From: Bartonella bilalgolemi | GTDB lineage: Bacteria > Pseudomonadota > Alphaproteobacteria > Rhizobiales > Rhizobiaceae | Assembly (NCBI RefSeq): GCF_023500045.1 | Contig: NZ_JAMCOF010000004.1 | Coordinates: forward strand, 62,001-126,000 | DNA: 64,000 bases | Direction of reading: 5' to 3' | In this document: piece after piece, positions 41,682 to 53,372 of the stretch | Layout of the letters: each line of letters begins with the position of its first letter | Position numbering within the stretch: position 1 is the stretch's first letter | Translations under genes and position numbers: made by a program | The notes under the pieces: generated by a model | Databases searched by the model: none | Told to the model about the DNA's origin: nothing | Seen by the model: only the letters and a program-made list of their open reading frames with translations

Positions 41682-43469
41682 GTGTCTTTATTTAAAATTT
41701 ATGCTCGTGTTCTTTCTTATCTCAACAAAGAAAAAAATGCATCCATTTTAATCTGTTCAGCTAATGTCACTTTAGCTATAATTACAATTATAGAACCTAT
41801 TTTATTTGGACAGGTTATTGATGCAATTGCAGATAAATCAGGCATTATTTCTACCCTCATAATGTGGGTAGGCTTTGGAGTTTTTAATATTATTTCTTAT
41901 GTACTCGTAGCGCGTAGTGCTGATCGCTTAGCACATAGATGTCGCTTAACTGTTTTAATAGAATCTTTCGAACGTATCATTGCTATGCCATTAATCTGGC
42001 ATCAGCAACGTGGAACTTCTAATGCTTTGCATACATTACTACGTGCAATAGACTCTATGTCAACCATATGGCTTGACTTTATGCGTCAACATCTCTCAAC
42101 TCTTGTTGCATTATTTGTTCTCGTACCAATAGCTTTTAAAATGAATTGGCGTCTTTCAATAGTCTTGCTTGTCCTCGCTATTATCTATGTATTAATTGCA
42201 CGCTTAGTGATGCAAAAAACAAAAGATGGACAAGCGGCAGTAGAACGCTACCACCATGATCTTTTTAAACATGTCAGTGATTCAATTTCCAATGTTGCCA
42301 TTGTACAAAGTTATAATCGAATAATAGAAGAAACCTGCGCACTTCATCAACACGCAGATAATCTTCTTAAAGCTCAGAATCCTGTTTTAAATTGGTGGGC
42401 TCTCGCTAGTGGATTAAATCGAATGGCTTCAACAATTTCCATAGTATGTGTCCTTCTTCTAGGTGCCTTTTTTGTAACAAAAGGCCAAGTGCGAGTGGGA
42501 GAAGTTGTGGCTTTTGTTGGATTTGCTCAATTAATGATTAATCGTCTTGATCAAATTAGCAATTTCATCAATTTAGCTATATCTTCACAGGCGAAGCTAA
42601 AAGATTTTTTTGAAATGGAAGACTCTACTGTTCATATCAATACACCAGAAAATCTCCCTTCTCTTCAAAATGTTAAAGGTGTAATTCAATTTCATCATGT
42701 ATCCTATAAGTTTCTCAATTCTTCTCAAGGTGTTTTTGATATTTCATTTAAAGTTAAAGCAGGACAAACCGTTGCAATTGTCGGGCCAACAGGTGCTGGA
42801 AAGACAACATTAATCAATTTGTTACAACGCGTATACGATCCCACAATTGGACATATCAGTATTGATGGAATAGATATACGAACAATTAATCGTGAATCTT
42901 TGCGCAAAGCTTTAGCAACAGTCTTTCAAGATTCTGGTCTTTTCAATCGTAGTATTCGCAATAACATTTCAATAGGCAAAGCAACCGCAACAGATGAAGA
43001 ACTTTATAAAGCCGCAAAGACAGCTGCTGCTCATGACTTTATTTTAAGAAAAAATGATTGTTACGATACATTAGTTGGTGAGCGAGGCTCACAATTATCA
43101 GGTGGAGAAAGACAACGATTAGCAATCGCACGTGCTATCTTAAAAAATGCACCCATCCTTATTTTGGATGAAGCAACAAGTGCTCTTGATGTTGAAACAG
43201 AAACTCGTGTTAAAGATGCTATTGATTGTGTAAGTCAAAACCGCACTACCTTTATTATAGCACACCGTCTTTCAACAGTTCGCAATGCTGATCTTATATT
43301 ATTTTTAGATCATGGTCGTTTAATTGAAAAAGGTAGCTTTCAAGAACTGATCAGCAAAGGCGGTCGCTTTTATAAATTATTACAAACTAGCGGTTTAATG
43401 ATTGATCAAGAAACAATAAAAACAGAAGATGAAAACATAGTGCCATTACACAAAGCCATTGCATCATAA
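41682..43469 (+). CDS. ndvA: Cyclic beta-1,2-glucan exporter NdvA/ChvA (ABC type)
   Basis: A 595-residue half-transporter that forms a homodimer. It has six membrane helices (about 20-310) fused to an ATPase domain with Walker A GPTGAGKTTLINL, signature LSGGERQRLAIARAI, Walker B ILILDEATSALDVET and H-loop IAHRLSTVRNAD. The N-terminus (LANVTLAIITIIEPILFG-like pattern, FGQVIDAIADKSG) resembles rhizobial NdvA and Agrobacterium ChvA, which export periplasmic cyclic glucans. A GTG start is read, with GGAG 10 bases upstream. Whether the glucan synthase is present cannot be seen in this window. Confidence 0.85.
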   Translation: MSLFKIYARVLSYLNKEKNASILICSANVTLAIITIIEPILFGQVIDAIADKSGIISTLIMWVGFGVFNIISYVLVARSADRLAHRCRLTVLIESFERIIAMPLIWHQQRGTSNALHTLLRAIDSMSTIWLDFMRQHLSTLVALFVLVPIAFKMNWRLSIVLLVLAIIYVLIARLVMQKTKDGQAAVERYHHDLFKHVSDSISNVAIVQSYNRIIEETCALHQHADNLLKAQNPVLNWWALASGLNRMASTISIVCVLLLGAFFVTKGQVRVGEVVAFVGFAQLMINRLDQISNFINLAISSQAKLKDFFEMEDSTVHINTPENLPSLQNVKGVIQFHHVSYKFLNSSQGVFDISFKVKAGQTVAIVGPTGAGKTTLINLLQRVYDPTIGHISIDGIDIRTINRESLRKALATVFQDSGLFNRSIRNNISIGKATATDEELYKAAKTAAAHDFILRKNDCYDTLVGERGSQLSGGERQRLAIARAILKNAPILILDEATSALDVETETRVKDAIDCVSQNRTTFIIAHRLSTVRNADLILFLDHGRLIEKGSFQELISKGGRFYKLLQTSGLMIDQETIKTEDENIVPLHKAIAS

Positions 43470-43489
43470 AATTGTTTCTTTCTGTGCCT

Positions 43490-43510
43490 TTAAATTAAAA
43501 TTTAATTTAA
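43490..43510. terminator. A/T hairpin between convergent ndvA and alaS
   Basis: TTAAATTAAA and TTTAATTTAA are perfect 10-base inverted arms around a single A. Made only of A and T it is weakly stable, but its place between the two convergent stops suggests a bidirectional termination region. Confidence 0.3.
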
Positions 43511-43563
43511 CTATATCCAATTTAAGTCTTCTTAAAAACTGAAACATAAAACAAGAATAAAAA

Positions 43564-46233
43564 TTACCCTTTAAGAAAAGCCTTTAACGCCGTAATCGCT
43601 TCTTCAGCTTTATCTCCTTTGGAACCACCAGCCTGTGCCATATCAGGGCGTCCGCCACCACCTTTACCACCAAGAACAACCGAAACAATGCGTACTAAAT
43701 CAACAGCATTTAATATATTTATTAAATCATCAGTAACCCCAACAACAGCGCTTCCCTTGCCATCTTCCGAAACACTAATAAAAGCAATCACTCCAGATTT
43801 AATTTGCTTTTTTCCAGAATCCACCAATGTTTTAAGATCTCGTATTGCAATGTTTCTAAGAACACCCCCCATAAAAGAAATGCCATTAATATTAACAGTT
43901 GTAATTTCCTCTTTTCTACCCTGTAATGCCTTACCATTTAGAACAACATTCTTACGTGTATTATTCAACTCTTTTTCAAATTTACGACGATCATCAAACA
44001 AATTCCTTACACGTTCCTCCAAATTAGCAGGAGAAACTTTTAAAAAACTAGCAATTTCATAAATTCGCTTATCTTGCTGACGCAGATAAAGGCGCGCAGT
44101 TGTACCCGTTAAAGCCTCAATACGACGAACTCCAGAAGCTACAGAACTTTCAGCAACAATATGAATTAAACCAATATCACCTGTTCTCTGTACGTGAATA
44201 CCCCCACAAAGCTCAATTGACCAATGCTTTTTTAATGCTATTGCCTCACATCTCTCTCCCATAGAAACAACACGCACTTCATCGCCATATTTTTCACCAA
44301 ACAATGCCATTGCCCCTTCAGAAATTGCATCATCCAGCGCCATCAAGCGGGTTGTGACCTGACTATTTTGCAATACAATATCATTTGCCAAATCTTCTAC
44401 TCTTTTTAGCTCTTCTGATGAAATTGGCTTTGGATGAGAAAAATCAAAACGCAACCGACTAGGAGATACTAAAGATCCCTTCTGTGCAACATGAGGTCCT
44501 AGTATACAACGCAAAGCTTCATGCAATAAATGGGTAGCAGAATGATTGGCACGAATTTTGCTACGACGCTCAGAATCAACGGTAAGTTCTACACAATCAG
44601 ATATCTTTGCTTGACCAGATTTTACTTCTCCAATGTGAATAAAAACACCATCACCTCTTCTCTGGGTATCACGCACTTCGAAAACAAAAGACTCACCAGA
44701 AATAACACCACTATCACCTATCTGCCCACCAGACTCAGCATAAAAAGGTGTCTGATTGACAACAAGCATGGCATCTTGCCCTGAAGAAATATGATCAACA
44801 ATTTCACCATCACAAATAAGAGCCGTAATAACGCCTTCAGCTTTTTCTGTTTCATAACCTAAAAATTCTGTAGTTCCTACCTGGTCATGAATAGAAAACC
44901 ATATTGTTTCTGTTATTGATGCGCCAGAACCAGACCAATTGGCACGATTTTCCGCTTTCTGAAGCTCCATTGCTTTTTCAAAAGCTTCAATATCAACAGA
45001 TATTCCACGACGTCGAAGAGCATCTTGCGTCAAATCAAGTGGAAAGCCATATGTATCATAAAGTTTAAAGGCAACTTCACCATCAAAATGATCACCTTCC
45101 TTAAGATCAGTGCTTGCTTCATTTAATAAACTAAGTCCTCGTTCAAGAGTTTTATGAAAACGCGTTTCTTCCAACTTTAAGATTTCTGAAATTAAGGACT
45201 CAGCACGCACTAACTCAGGATAAGCTTGCCCCATTTCGCGAATTAAAACAGGCAAAAGTTGCTCCATTAATAACTCTTTAGCACCAAGAAAATGAGCATG
45301 ACGCATAGCACGACGCATAATACGACGCAAAACATACCCCCGGCCTTCATTGGAAGGAAGGACACCATCAGAAATCAAAAACGCAGAAGAACGGAGATGA
45401 TCAGCAATAACACGATGGCTAGCAATAAACTCACCTGTTGCCTTTACTCCTGTTATCTCTTGTGAAGCATGAATTAATTTACAAAAAAGATCAATATCAT
45501 AATTATCATGAACACCTTGCAAAACAGCTGCAATGCGTTCTAATCCCATACCAGTATCAATAGAAGGACAAGGTAATTCAATTCTCTCTTCTTTATTAAC
45601 TTGCTCATATTGCATAAAAACAAGATTCCAAATTTCAATAAAGCGATCACCATCCTCATCAGCACTTCCCGGAGGCCCCCCAAAAATTTCACCACCATGA
45701 TCATAAAAAATTTCTGAACAAGGACCACAGGGACCTGTATCCCCCATCGACCAAAAATTATCATTGGTCGCAATACGGATAATTTTTTCGTTTGGAAGTC
45801 CCGAAATTTTACGCCATAATTCAGCTGCAATATCATCAGTATGATAAACTGTAACTAATAATTTATCTTTCGAGAGACAAAACTCTTTGGTTAAAAGATT
45901 CCACGCAAAAAAAATTGCTTCTTCTTTAAAATAATCACCAAAAGAAAAGTTCCCAAGCATTTCAAAAAAAGTATGATGACGTGCTGTATAACCAACATTA
46001 TCAAGATCATTATGCTTTCCACCCGCACGGACACATTTTTGTGCTGTTGTTGCCCTTTTATAAGGGCATTGTTCAAATCCAGTAAAAACGTTTTTAAACT
46101 GAACCATTCCTGCATTTGTAAACATCAATGTAGGGTCATTACGTGGAACCAGCGGACTCGAAGAAAGAATTTCATGTCCATTACGACGAAAATAATCCAG
46201 AAAAGTTGACCGGATATTATTAACACTATTCAT
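43564..46233 (-). CDS. alaS: Alanyl-tRNA synthetase
   Basis: AlaRS charges tRNA-Ala and edits mischarged Ser and Gly. It has 889 residues. The class II catalytic domain includes [16 protein letters not shown] (motif 2 region) and [19 protein letters not shown] (motif 3). The editing domain has zinc ligands [12 protein letters not shown] and [13 protein letters not shown]. The C-Ala domain ends with a glycine-rich [16 protein letters not shown]. It follows recA by 204 bases on the same strand, the usual order in this group. Confidence 0.97.
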   Translation of the reverse strand: MNSVNNIRSTFLDYFRRNGHEILSSSPLVPRNDPTLMFTNAGMVQFKNVFTGFEQCPYKRATTAQKCVRAGGKHNDLDNVGYTARHHTFFEMLGNFSFGDYFKEEAIFFAWNLLTKEFCLSKDKLLVTVYHTDDIAAELWRKISGLPNEKIIRIATNDNFWSMGDTGPCGPCSEIFYDHGGEIFGGPPGSADEDGDRFIEIWNLVFMQYEQVNKEERIELPCPSIDTGMGLERIAAVLQGVHDNYDIDLFCKLIHASQEITGVKATGEFIASHRVIADHLRSSAFLISDGVLPSNEGRGYVLRRIMRRAMRHAHFLGAKELLMEQLLPVLIREMGQAYPELVRAESLISEILKLEETRFHKTLERGLSLLNEASTDLKEGDHFDGEVAFKLYDTYGFPLDLTQDALRRRGISVDIEAFEKAMELQKAENRANWSGSGASITETIWFSIHDQVGTTEFLGYETEKAEGVITALICDGEIVDHISSGQDAMLVVNQTPFYAESGGQIGDSGVISGESFVFEVRDTQRRGDGVFIHIGEVKSGQAKISDCVELTVDSERRSKIRANHSATHLLHEALRCILGPHVAQKGSLVSPSRLRFDFSHPKPISSEELKRVEDLANDIVLQNSQVTTRLMALDDAISEGAMALFGEKYGDEVRVVSMGERCEAIALKKHWSIELCGGIHVQRTGDIGLIHIVAESSVASGVRRIEALTGTTARLYLRQQDKRIYEIASFLKVSPANLEERVRNLFDDRRKFEKELNNTRKNVVLNGKALQGRKEEITTVNINGISFMGGVLRNIAIRDLKTLVDSGKKQIKSGVIAFISVSEDGKGSAVVGVTDDLINILNAVDLVRIVSVVLGGKGGGGRPDMAQAGGSKGDKAEEAITALKAFLKG

Positions 46234-46437
46234 ATTTACTCCTGTAGAATAAAGTAAAAAATCGCAAAAAACAAATGACTACCTAATACAGCAATTCTTT
46301 GCTACCTTTAGAGCTTTAATCAAGACAGAAATATTCTCACAAAAAAATAAAAGTAAACGATCTTCTACTTCAAAATTCTAACAAATAAAAACAGAATAAA
46401 CTTTAAGTAAAGAAACCTTATTCAAAATAATATTGTA

Positions 46438-47481
46438 TCAGATTGATTCATCACCCTCTGTACTTTCTAATCCAGAATTTTCTAGCAATTCAATTGCGAT
46501 TAAACCAGCATTTTGTCGTAAAGCTGTTTCAATCTCAGAAGCTATTTCTGTATGCTCACGTAAAAACTGCTTTGCATTTTCACGCCCCTGCCCTAAACGT
46601 TGAGAATTATAAGAGAACCATGAACCAGATTTTTCTACAAGACCAACTTTAACACCTAAATCTACCAATTCCCCCAATTTAGAAATGCCCTCACCATAAA
46701 TAATATCAAATTCAACTTGCTTGAATGGAGGTGCTAACTTATTTTTTACAACTTTAACACGAGTCTGACTTCCAATAATTGTGTCACGATCTTTAATAGC
46801 CCCAATGCGACGAATATCCAAACGAACGGAGGCATAAAACTTTAAAGCATTTCCACCTGTTGTTGTTTCAGGAGAGCCAAACATTACACCAATTTTCATA
46901 CGAATTTGATTGATAAAAATAACCATACAGTTAGAGCGAAAAATCGATGCTGTCAATTTTCGTAATGCCTGACTCATTAACCTAGCTTGTAATCCAGGTA
47001 AAGCATCTCCCATTTCACCATCAATTTCTGCACGTGGTGTCAAAGCTGCCACTGAATCCACAACAAGCACATCAACGGCACCAGAACGAACAAGTGTTTC
47101 GGTAATTTCCAACGCCTGTTCACCAGTATCTGGCTGAGAAATAAAGAGATTTTCTAAATCAACACCAAGTTTACGTGCGTAAATAGGATCAAGAGCGTGC
47201 TCTGCATCAATGAAAGCACAAATCCCACCATTTTTCTGGGCTTCAGCAATAGAATGAAGAGCCAGTGTTGTTTTCCCAGAACTTTCTGGTCCATAAATCT
47301 CAATAATGCGGCCTTTTGGTAGTCCGCCTATTCCCAAAGCAATATCCAAAGATAACGAACCAGTTGAAACTGTCTCAATTTCAACAACCTGCTCTTTCTG
47401 CCCAAGACGCATAATTGAGCCTTTACCAAACGAACGTTCAATCTGTGAAAGAGCAGATTCTAGAGCTTTTGTTTTATCCAC
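46438..47481 (-). CDS. recA: Recombinase RecA
   Basis: RecA drives homologous pairing and the SOS response. The 347 residues have Walker [14 protein letters not shown] (about residues 65-77), [20 protein letters not shown] before it, Walker [11 protein letters not shown], loop L1 (DGEMGD), [28 protein letters not shown] with loop L2, and an acidic C-terminus. No clear alphaproteobacterial SOS box (two GAAC half sites 7 bases apart) was found upstream. Confidence 0.98.
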   Translation of the reverse strand: MDKTKALESALSQIERSFGKGSIMRLGQKEQVVEIETVSTGSLSLDIALGIGGLPKGRIIEIYGPESSGKTTLALHSIAEAQKNGGICAFIDAEHALDPIYARKLGVDLENLFISQPDTGEQALEITETLVRSGAVDVLVVDSVAALTPRAEIDGEMGDALPGLQARLMSQALRKLTASIFRSNCMVIFINQIRMKIGVMFGSPETTTGGNALKFYASVRLDIRRIGAIKDRDTIIGSQTRVKVVKNKLAPPFKQVEFDIIYGEGISKLGELVDLGVKVGLVEKSGSWFSYNSQRLGQGRENAKQFLREHTEIASEIETALRQNAGLIAIELLENSGLESTEGDESI

Positions 47482-47723
47482 AATTATATCCTTAGTGAGT
47501 TATAACAAATTTAATATACAATATGTACTCGCACTATATACTGTACTCTTCATCTAATTAAAGCCTCTAATTTGAATGTTCACAGACTATTTCTTTTTAT
47601 ACTTAGTTGATTCAATAGTACCAGATTCTCTCCACTTAAAAGAAACTACGTTTTCTTTTAACAATATGACTAAATACAAAAAACTATCAAAAGTACACTC
47701 TTATTCTCTCTAAAATCTTATTT

Positions 47724-49037
47724 TTAATTAACTCGTTTTTGTCGTAGCTTCTTCCACCACTCAAGGCGCTTCGTAATTTCGCGCTCAAAACCACGTTTTT
47801 GTGGTTGGTAATAAATCTGACGCCCAAGTTCTTCAGGAAAATATTCCTGCCCTGAAAAAGCATCTTGTTCATCATGATCATAACGATAACCATAACCATA
47901 TCCCTCTTCTTTCATAAATTTTGTGGGAGCATTAAGAATGTGCTTAGGAGGAGATAAAGAACCGTTTTTGCGAGCACTATACATTGCCGCTTTATAAGCA
48001 AGATAAGTTGCATTTGATTTTGGTGCAGTTGCAACATAAAGACATGCTTGCACAAGAGCTAATTCCCCTTCAGGCGATCCTAGATAATTATAAGCATCTT
48101 TTGCTGCATTACAAATTACAAGAGCTTGTGGATCTGCTAAACCAATATCTTCAATAGCTATACGAACCAGCCTACGCCCAATATATAAAGGATCTTCACC
48201 TGCATCAAACATACGTGCAAGATAATAAAGTGCAGCATCAGGATCAGAACCACGAACTGATTTATGCAATGCTGAAATAAGATTATAATGACTATCTCGT
48301 CCTTTATCGTAAATCGGAGCTCGACGCTGAATAATGGCTTGCAAAGTTTTGGCATTAAACACTTCTTCTGACTGTGCAACACGCCAAATCTCTTCTGCTA
48401 ATGTTAAAGCTGCTCTTGCATCACCGTCAGACATCCTTATCAAAATTTCTCTAGCTTGATCATCTACAGGCAGTGATCTTCCCTCCATTTTTTCAGCACG
48501 CTTTAAAAGTATGTCCAAACTTTCCTTATCATGTGTGTGAAAAGTTAAAATACGCGCACGTGAAAGAAGAGCAGCATTAAGTTCAAATGAAGGATTTTCA
48601 GTTGTTGCTCCTACAAGAATTATAGTTCCATCTTCCATAAAAGGTAAAAAACTATCCTGTTGAGCGCGATTAAAGCGATGAATTTCATCAATAAATAATA
48701 ATGTCTGACATCCAGACATCAAACGAGCTCGAGCTACTTCAAAAATTTTCTTTAGTTCTGCTATTCCAGTAAAAATAGCAGAAACTTGTTCAAAAGCAAA
48801 ATTTGTTTCAAGTGCCAATAAACGTGCTATCGTCGTTTTACCTGTGCCTGGCGGTCCCCAAAAAATCATGGAACTAAATGAGCCAGATGCAACCATACGT
48901 GAAAGAAAACCTTTCGCTCCAATTAAATGGTTTTGCCCTACCACTTCGTGAAGAAAGCGGGGACGCATCCTTTCTGCAAGGGGACGACTTTGATTAACAC
49001 AAGAATCAAAAGATAAAGTAAAAAAATCTTTATTCAA
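47724..49037 (-). CDS. rarA: Replication-associated recombination protein A (RarA/MgsA)
   Basis: This AAA+ ATPase of the clamp-loader clade acts at stalled replication forks. The 437 residues show RMRPRFLHEVVGQNHLIG, Walker A FWGPPGTGKTTIARLLA, Walker B LLFIDEIHRFNRAQQD, sensor 1 GATTENPSFELNAALLSR, and sensor 2 followed by the tetramerisation domain (SALHKSVRGSDPDAALYYLARM). It starts 9 bases after the protease gene, likely in the same transcript. Confidence 0.94.
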   Translation of the reverse strand: MNKDFFTLSFDSCVNQSRPLAERMRPRFLHEVVGQNHLIGAKGFLSRMVASGSFSSMIFWGPPGTGKTTIARLLALETNFAFEQVSAIFTGIAELKKIFEVARARLMSGCQTLLFIDEIHRFNRAQQDSFLPFMEDGTIILVGATTENPSFELNAALLSRARILTFHTHDKESLDILLKRAEKMEGRSLPVDDQAREILIRMSDGDARAALTLAEEIWRVAQSEEVFNAKTLQAIIQRRAPIYDKGRDSHYNLISALHKSVRGSDPDAALYYLARMFDAGEDPLYIGRRLVRIAIEDIGLADPQALVICNAAKDAYNYLGSPEGELALVQACLYVATAPKSNATYLAYKAAMYSARKNGSLSPPKHILNAPTKFMKEEGYGYGYRYDHDEQDAFSGQEYFPEELGRQIYYQPQKRGFEREITKRLEWWKKLRQKRVN

Positions 49038-49046
49038 ATAAAATCC

Positions 49047-50441
49047 TCAGCGAATCAATTGACGAATATGTACACCATTGCGCTCATATTCTAGTTCCCA
49101 AATATGTGAGTGTTTTTGCGTAAGCACTTTTTTCAATTGACTCACAGTTCGAATTTTATGGCCATTAACAGTATGCAAAATATCTCCAGGACGAAAAATA
49201 CCTGCAGCGTTACTTATTTGGTCAACATTGGTAATTATTACACCTTTCGCAGTGACAGGAAGATGAAATCGTCGACTATTATACTGCGTTAAATCTAATA
49301 CTTCAGCACCAGAAAGAGGGTTTTCTCCTACAATTTTTTCAGATTTTACAAACGCAGACTCTGGTGTTGATAATACAGTTATTTCTGTTTTAAAAATTTT
49401 TCCATCCCGTAAATATTCTAAAACAAGGCTCTGTCCAATCCTAGTTGTCATCAAACGATATCCAAGACTATCTGGACTCTCAATTTGCACTCCTTGCACA
49501 CTCAAAATAACATCACCTACTTTTAAACCAGCTTTCTCAGCGGGACTACCTTTGGTAATCTCAATAATGAGAGCACCATACGAATGTTCTAAGCCTAAAC
49601 CACCCGCAATATCAGGTGTAATATTTTGAAAAGATGCCCCAATATAAGGCGGCACAAAAAACTTTCCACCACGCTTAACTGTATCAAGAACGACTTTAAT
49701 AAGATTAGCTGGAATAGCAAAACCAATCCCGACAGAACCACCTGAACGTGAATAAATAGCTGTATTAATCCCTATTAATTGGCCTTTCATATCAATTAAA
49801 GCACCACCAGAATTACCTGGATTAATAGCAGCATCTGTTTGAATGAAAAAATCAAAATCAGAAATACCTATACGCGTACGCGCTTGTGCTGAAACAATAC
49901 CGCTTGTAACTGTCTGACCAACACCAAAAGGGTTACCAATTGCTAGAACAAGATCTCCAACTTCCACTGTATCAGAATCCCCCAAAGGGAGAACAGGAAA
50001 TTGAGAACCTTTCGAATTAATTTCAAGTACTGCAATATCAGTTGTTTCATCCTTTAATATAACTGTACTTTCAAATTCCCGGCCATCAGAAAAAGCAACT
50101 TTAATTTCGCTAGCATCCTTAATGACATGGTAACTAGTAACGATCAAACCACGTGTATCAACAATCACCCCAGATCCTAATGATGCCTGAGTACGCAAAG
50201 ACTGCTTACCTTGATAACGACCCAAAAATTGTTCAAAAAATGGATCTCCCTCAAAAAGCGAACGCACTCTAACTTTCCGTGCAGCATAAATATTCACAAC
50301 AGATGGAACAGTCTTTTTAACTAAAGGAGCAAATGAAAAAGCAATATCTGATTGTTTTTGTGGAATTTGAGCATTCGCATAACGGAACGTTATTTGTGCC
50401 ATAATCACAAAAAAAAGCCCCATTAAAATAGAATATTTCAT
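49047..50441 (-). CDS. Periplasmic serine endoprotease, DegP/DegQ (Do) family
   Basis: This protease degrades misfolded envelope proteins. The ATG at 50441 was chosen because AAGGAG lies 6 bases before it, giving 464 residues. A signal peptide spans 1-24 (ending YANA). The trypsin-like domain has the triad His105 (SYHVIKD), Asp135 (TTDIAVLE) and Ser211 (NPGNSGGAL). Two PDZ domains follow (about 270-360 and 380-460). The loop around residues 60-80 is short, nearer to DegQ/MucD than E. coli DegP. It sits directly before rarA and after the ribosomal operon terminator. Confidence 0.93.
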   Translation of the reverse strand: MKYSILMGLFFVIMAQITFRYANAQIPQKQSDIAFSFAPLVKKTVPSVVNIYAARKVRVRSLFEGDPFFEQFLGRYQGKQSLRTQASLGSGVIVDTRGLIVTSYHVIKDASEIKVAFSDGREFESTVILKDETTDIAVLEINSKGSQFPVLPLGDSDTVEVGDLVLAIGNPFGVGQTVTSGIVSAQARTRIGISDFDFFIQTDAAINPGNSGGALIDMKGQLIGINTAIYSRSGGSVGIGFAIPANLIKVVLDTVKRGGKFFVPPYIGASFQNITPDIAGGLGLEHSYGALIIEITKGSPAEKAGLKVGDVILSVQGVQIESPDSLGYRLMTTRIGQSLVLEYLRDGKIFKTEITVLSTPESAFVKSEKIVGENPLSGAEVLDLTQYNSRRFHLPVTAKGVIITNVDQISNAAGIFRPGDILHTVNGHKIRTVSQLKKVLTQKHSHIWELEYERNGVHIRQLIR

Positions 50442-50681
50442 TATTAGCTCCTTCATAAACTAAAGGCTTATTTCTTAATAAGATAAGAAGCCCTCCTACT
50501 TACCTCAAAAATCTATAATCATCATTAAATAACTGATGATTTAGGCGCAAAAAACTTATCTAAACAACGAACTAATATATAAATTAAACAACTCAACAAA
50601 TAGAAATCGCCCCTCTCCTTTTTATATACTGGAAAAAATTAGCCTTACAATTTTAATAAAAAACCGTTCTTAAAATTTAAT

Positions 50682-50712
50682 AAAAAAAAACCGCCTTTTA
50701 AAAACGGTTTTT
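50682..50712 (-). terminator. Intrinsic terminator of the ribosomal protein operon
   Basis: In RNA sense the strand reads AAACCG, an 11-base loop region, CGGTTT and then a run of T. It lies 26 bases after the rplQ stop and is the clearest intrinsic terminator in the window. A second, weaker copy of the same AACCG/CGGTT-type sequence follows at about 50655-50690, so termination may be doubled. Confidence 0.8.
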
Positions 50713-50738
50713 AAAAATCTAATAAAAAATTGCTCTTT

Positions 50739-51167
50739 TTATGAAGTAGGCTCTTCTTTAACAGCCGTTGTCTCCATACGTGCATGATCGACAGCACCTT
50801 TTGCATCAATATCACGATCCACAAACTCAATAACAGCCATAGGAGCATTATCACCAGTACGAAAACCTGCCTTCATAATACGCAAATAACCACCTTTACG
50901 TGATACATAACGTGCTGCTAACGTATCAAACAATTTTACAACATGTTTCGCATCACGAAGAGCTGAAATCGCTTGGCGACGTGCATGCAAATCTCCACGC
51001 TTACCAAGCGTAATTAATTTTTCAACAATAGGACGAATTTCTTTAGCCTTTGGAAGCGTCGTCACAATCTGCTCATGCTCAATAAGCGAAGCCGCCATAT
51101 TTGCAAACATTGCTTTACGATGACTAGCAGTCCGGTTCAGCTTGCGACCTGATTTACTGTGGCGCAT
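50739..51167 (-). CDS. rplQ: 50S ribosomal protein L17
   Basis: L17 lies near the polypeptide exit tunnel. The 142 residues have [41 protein letters not shown] and the [26 protein letters not shown] signature, with a C-terminal extension of about 20 residues typical of this order. It is the last gene of the operon, 23 bases after rpoA. Confidence 0.97.
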   Translation of the reverse strand: MRHSKSGRKLNRTASHRKAMFANMAASLIEHEQIVTTLPKAKEIRPIVEKLITLGKRGDLHARRQAISALRDAKHVVKLFDTLAARYVSRKGGYLRIMKAGFRTGDNAPMAVIEFVDRDIDAKGAVDHARMETTAVKEEPTS

Positions 51168-51190
51168 AAGCCTTCTCCTTCAATTTTAAT

Positions 51191-52204
51191 TTAATACTGA
51201 TCTTCATAACGTTTAGCAAGATCATCAATGTTTTCAGGAGGCCACGCAGGAATTTCCATTCCAAGATGGAGCCCCATACATGCGAGAACTTCCTTAATTT
51301 CATTCAATGACTTCCGCCCAAAATTTGGTGTCCGAAGCATTTCAGCTTCCGTTTTCTGGATAAGATCACCAATATAAACAATATTATCATTTTTAAGACA
51401 ATTTGCTGAACGCACTGAAAGTTCTAATTCATCTACCTTTTTGAGCAAGGCTGGATTAAAAGCAAGCTCAGAATCCGGCTCTTCAATCAATTCTTTTTGT
51501 GGTTCTTCAAAATTAACAAATACCAATAACTGATCCTGAAGAATACGCGCTGCAAAAGCAATTGCATCTTCACCGTTAACAGCACCATTAGTTTCAATTG
51601 TTAATGTCAATTTATCATAATCCAGAATCTGTCCTTCACGTGTATTCTCTACTTTATAAGACACTTTACGAACTGGTGAATAAAGGCTATCAACAGGAAT
51701 AAGACCTATTGGTGCATCATCAATACAATTTCGTTCCGATGGAACATAACCCTTCCCCGTATTGACAATAAGTTCCATGCGAACTTCTGCATCTTCATCC
51801 AATGTGCAAATAACATGCTCCGGATTAAGGATTGCCATATCTCCAATTGTTTGTATATCCCCAGCTTTAACCACACCAGGCCCTTCTTTACACAGAATAA
51901 CCCGCTTAGGTCCCTCCTCTTCCATACGTATAGCAATCTCTTTGATATTTAAAATAATATCTGTAACATCTTCACGAACACCTGGAATTGACGAGAATTC
52001 ATGTAAAATACTATCAATTTGTACAGCAGTAACTGCAGCACCGCGAAGTGATGACAACAACACACGACGCAATGCATTTCCTAATGTCAGACCAAAACCA
52101 CGTTCAAGAGGCTCCGCAACTACACTTACAATATTCGGATCATTATGCGTATGAAACTCAACTTTACTGGGTTTAATTAATTCCTGCCAGTTTTTCTGGA
52201 TCAT
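51191..52204 (-). CDS. rpoA: RNA polymerase subunit alpha
   Basis: Alpha initiates polymerase assembly and contacts UP elements and activators. The 337 residues start [17 protein letters not shown] at 52204. The N-terminal dimerisation domain has [20 protein letters not shown]; after a flexible linker the C-terminal domain has [20 protein letters not shown] and [17 protein letters not shown]. Cotranscribed with rpsK and rplQ. Confidence 0.98.
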   Translation of the reverse strand: MIQKNWQELIKPSKVEFHTHNDPNIVSVVAEPLERGFGLTLGNALRRVLLSSLRGAAVTAVQIDSILHEFSSIPGVREDVTDIILNIKEIAIRMEEEGPKRVILCKEGPGVVKAGDIQTIGDMAILNPEHVICTLDEDAEVRMELIVNTGKGYVPSERNCIDDAPIGLIPVDSLYSPVRKVSYKVENTREGQILDYDKLTLTIETNGAVNGEDAIAFAARILQDQLLVFVNFEEPQKELIEEPDSELAFNPALLKKVDELELSVRSANCLKNDNIVYIGDLIQKTEAEMLRTPNFGRKSLNEIKEVLACMGLHLGMEIPAWPPENIDDLAKRYEDQY

Positions 52205-52299
52205 ATTTTTATTCCTGTTCTTTAGTTCCGTTACCATTCAATCGCAACGGCCAGTGTGAACATCGGAGAAATCTCCGACAATGAAAAACAATACCCAAA

Positions 52300-52689
52300 T
52301 TAAACACGCCGTCTTTTACGCGGACGACATCCATTATGAGGGATTGGTGTCACATCACGAATAGAAGTAATTAAAAAGCCAACAGATTGCAATGCACGTA
52401 AAGCAGACTCACGACCTGCTCCAGGACCACAAACTTCAACTTCCAATGAACGCATACCATGTTCTTGCGCTTTTTTAGCACAATCCTCTGCTGCAACCTG
52501 TGCAGCAAAAGGCGTAGATTTACGTGATCCCTTAAATCCTTGAGCTCCAGCAGATGACCATGCAATTGTATGTCCCTGAGAATCAGTAATAGTAATCATC
52601 GTATTATTAAATGTTGAATTGATATGTACAACACCTGATGAAATATTCTTACGCTCGCGACGGCGAACACGCGTGGCTTCCTTGGCCAT
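52300..52689 (-). CDS. rpsK: 30S ribosomal protein S11
   Basis: S11 sits on the 30S platform near the E site. The 129 residues show [42 protein letters not shown] and the C-terminal [19 protein letters not shown], all canonical. A 131-base spacer without a gene separates it from rpsM. Confidence 0.98.
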   Translation of the reverse strand: MAKEATRVRRRERKNISSGVVHINSTFNNTMITITDSQGHTIAWSSAGAQGFKGSRKSTPFAAQVAAEDCAKKAQEHGMRSLEVEVCGPGAGRESALRALQSVGFLITSIRDVTPIPHNGCRPRKRRRV

Positions 52690-52820
52690 AGCTTTCCTTT
52701 CAATGATCTCTCTACTGCCGTAACACCAGCAGCTCCACCTTATTCGCTTTTGTTTTAAAGTTCAACAAAAACAAAATATCCAAAATAAAACTTCACAATC
52801 AATTAAAGCAATTAAAGTTT

Positions 52821-53189
52821 TTACTTCTTCTTACCAGCAATTGCTTTAGCAGGACCTTTACGTGTGCGTGCATTTGTATGCGTACGTTGCCCACGAACAG
52901 GTAAAGAGCGACGATGACGTAAACCACGATAACAGCCAAGATCCATCAAACGCTTCACACTCATCGCAACTTCGCGACGAAGATCTCCTTCAACTTGATA
53001 ACTTTGGTCTATTGTCTCACGAATCTGTAAAACCTCCGCATCCGAAAGCTCATGTACACGACGCTCTAGAGGAATACCAACTCTCTCGATAATTTCTTGA
53101 GCAAATTTTTGTCCAATCCCATAGATATATTGAAGCGCAATAACTACACGCTTATTTGTCGGGATATTGACGCCAGCAATACGGGCCAC
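52821..53189 (-). CDS. rpsM: 30S ribosomal protein S13
   Basis: S13 bridges the 30S head to the 50S subunit and touches the P-site tRNA. A GTG start at 53189 gives 122 residues beginning [15 protein letters not shown], with GGAGAG 5 bases upstream; the 17 open codons further upstream are not family-like. The helix-two-turns-helix (IGVPLERR-like) and the basic tail [20 protein letters not shown] are present. Confidence 0.97.
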   Translation of the reverse strand: MARIAGVNIPTNKRVVIALQYIYGIGQKFAQEIIERVGIPLERRVHELSDAEVLQIRETIDQSYQVEGDLRREVAMSVKRLMDLGCYRGLRHRRSLPVRGQRTHTNARTRKGPAKAIAGKKK

Positions 53190-53372
53190 GCCTACTCTCC
53201 TTGAATATGTTAACAGTTTACCATAAAATACCTGAAGCATTTTATAGAAAAAAATGGCTTCGGTTCAAACATGTTCCGAATCCCGTTATTCCTACCGAAA
53301 TGAATCAAAGCAATTTCTGATAGATTTCATTATAAAAGTCAACTCTTTTCAATTTATTTTTGATAGAGTCCT

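Noticed and set aside
47482-47723. Possible LexA (SOS) box upstream of recA
   Set aside because: Only one GAAC half site could be found, with no partner at 7 bases; the alphaproteobacterial consensus needs both.
51762-52154. 130-codon open frame antisense to rpoA
   Set aside because: Lies wholly opposite a conserved gene and has no SD or recognisable domain.
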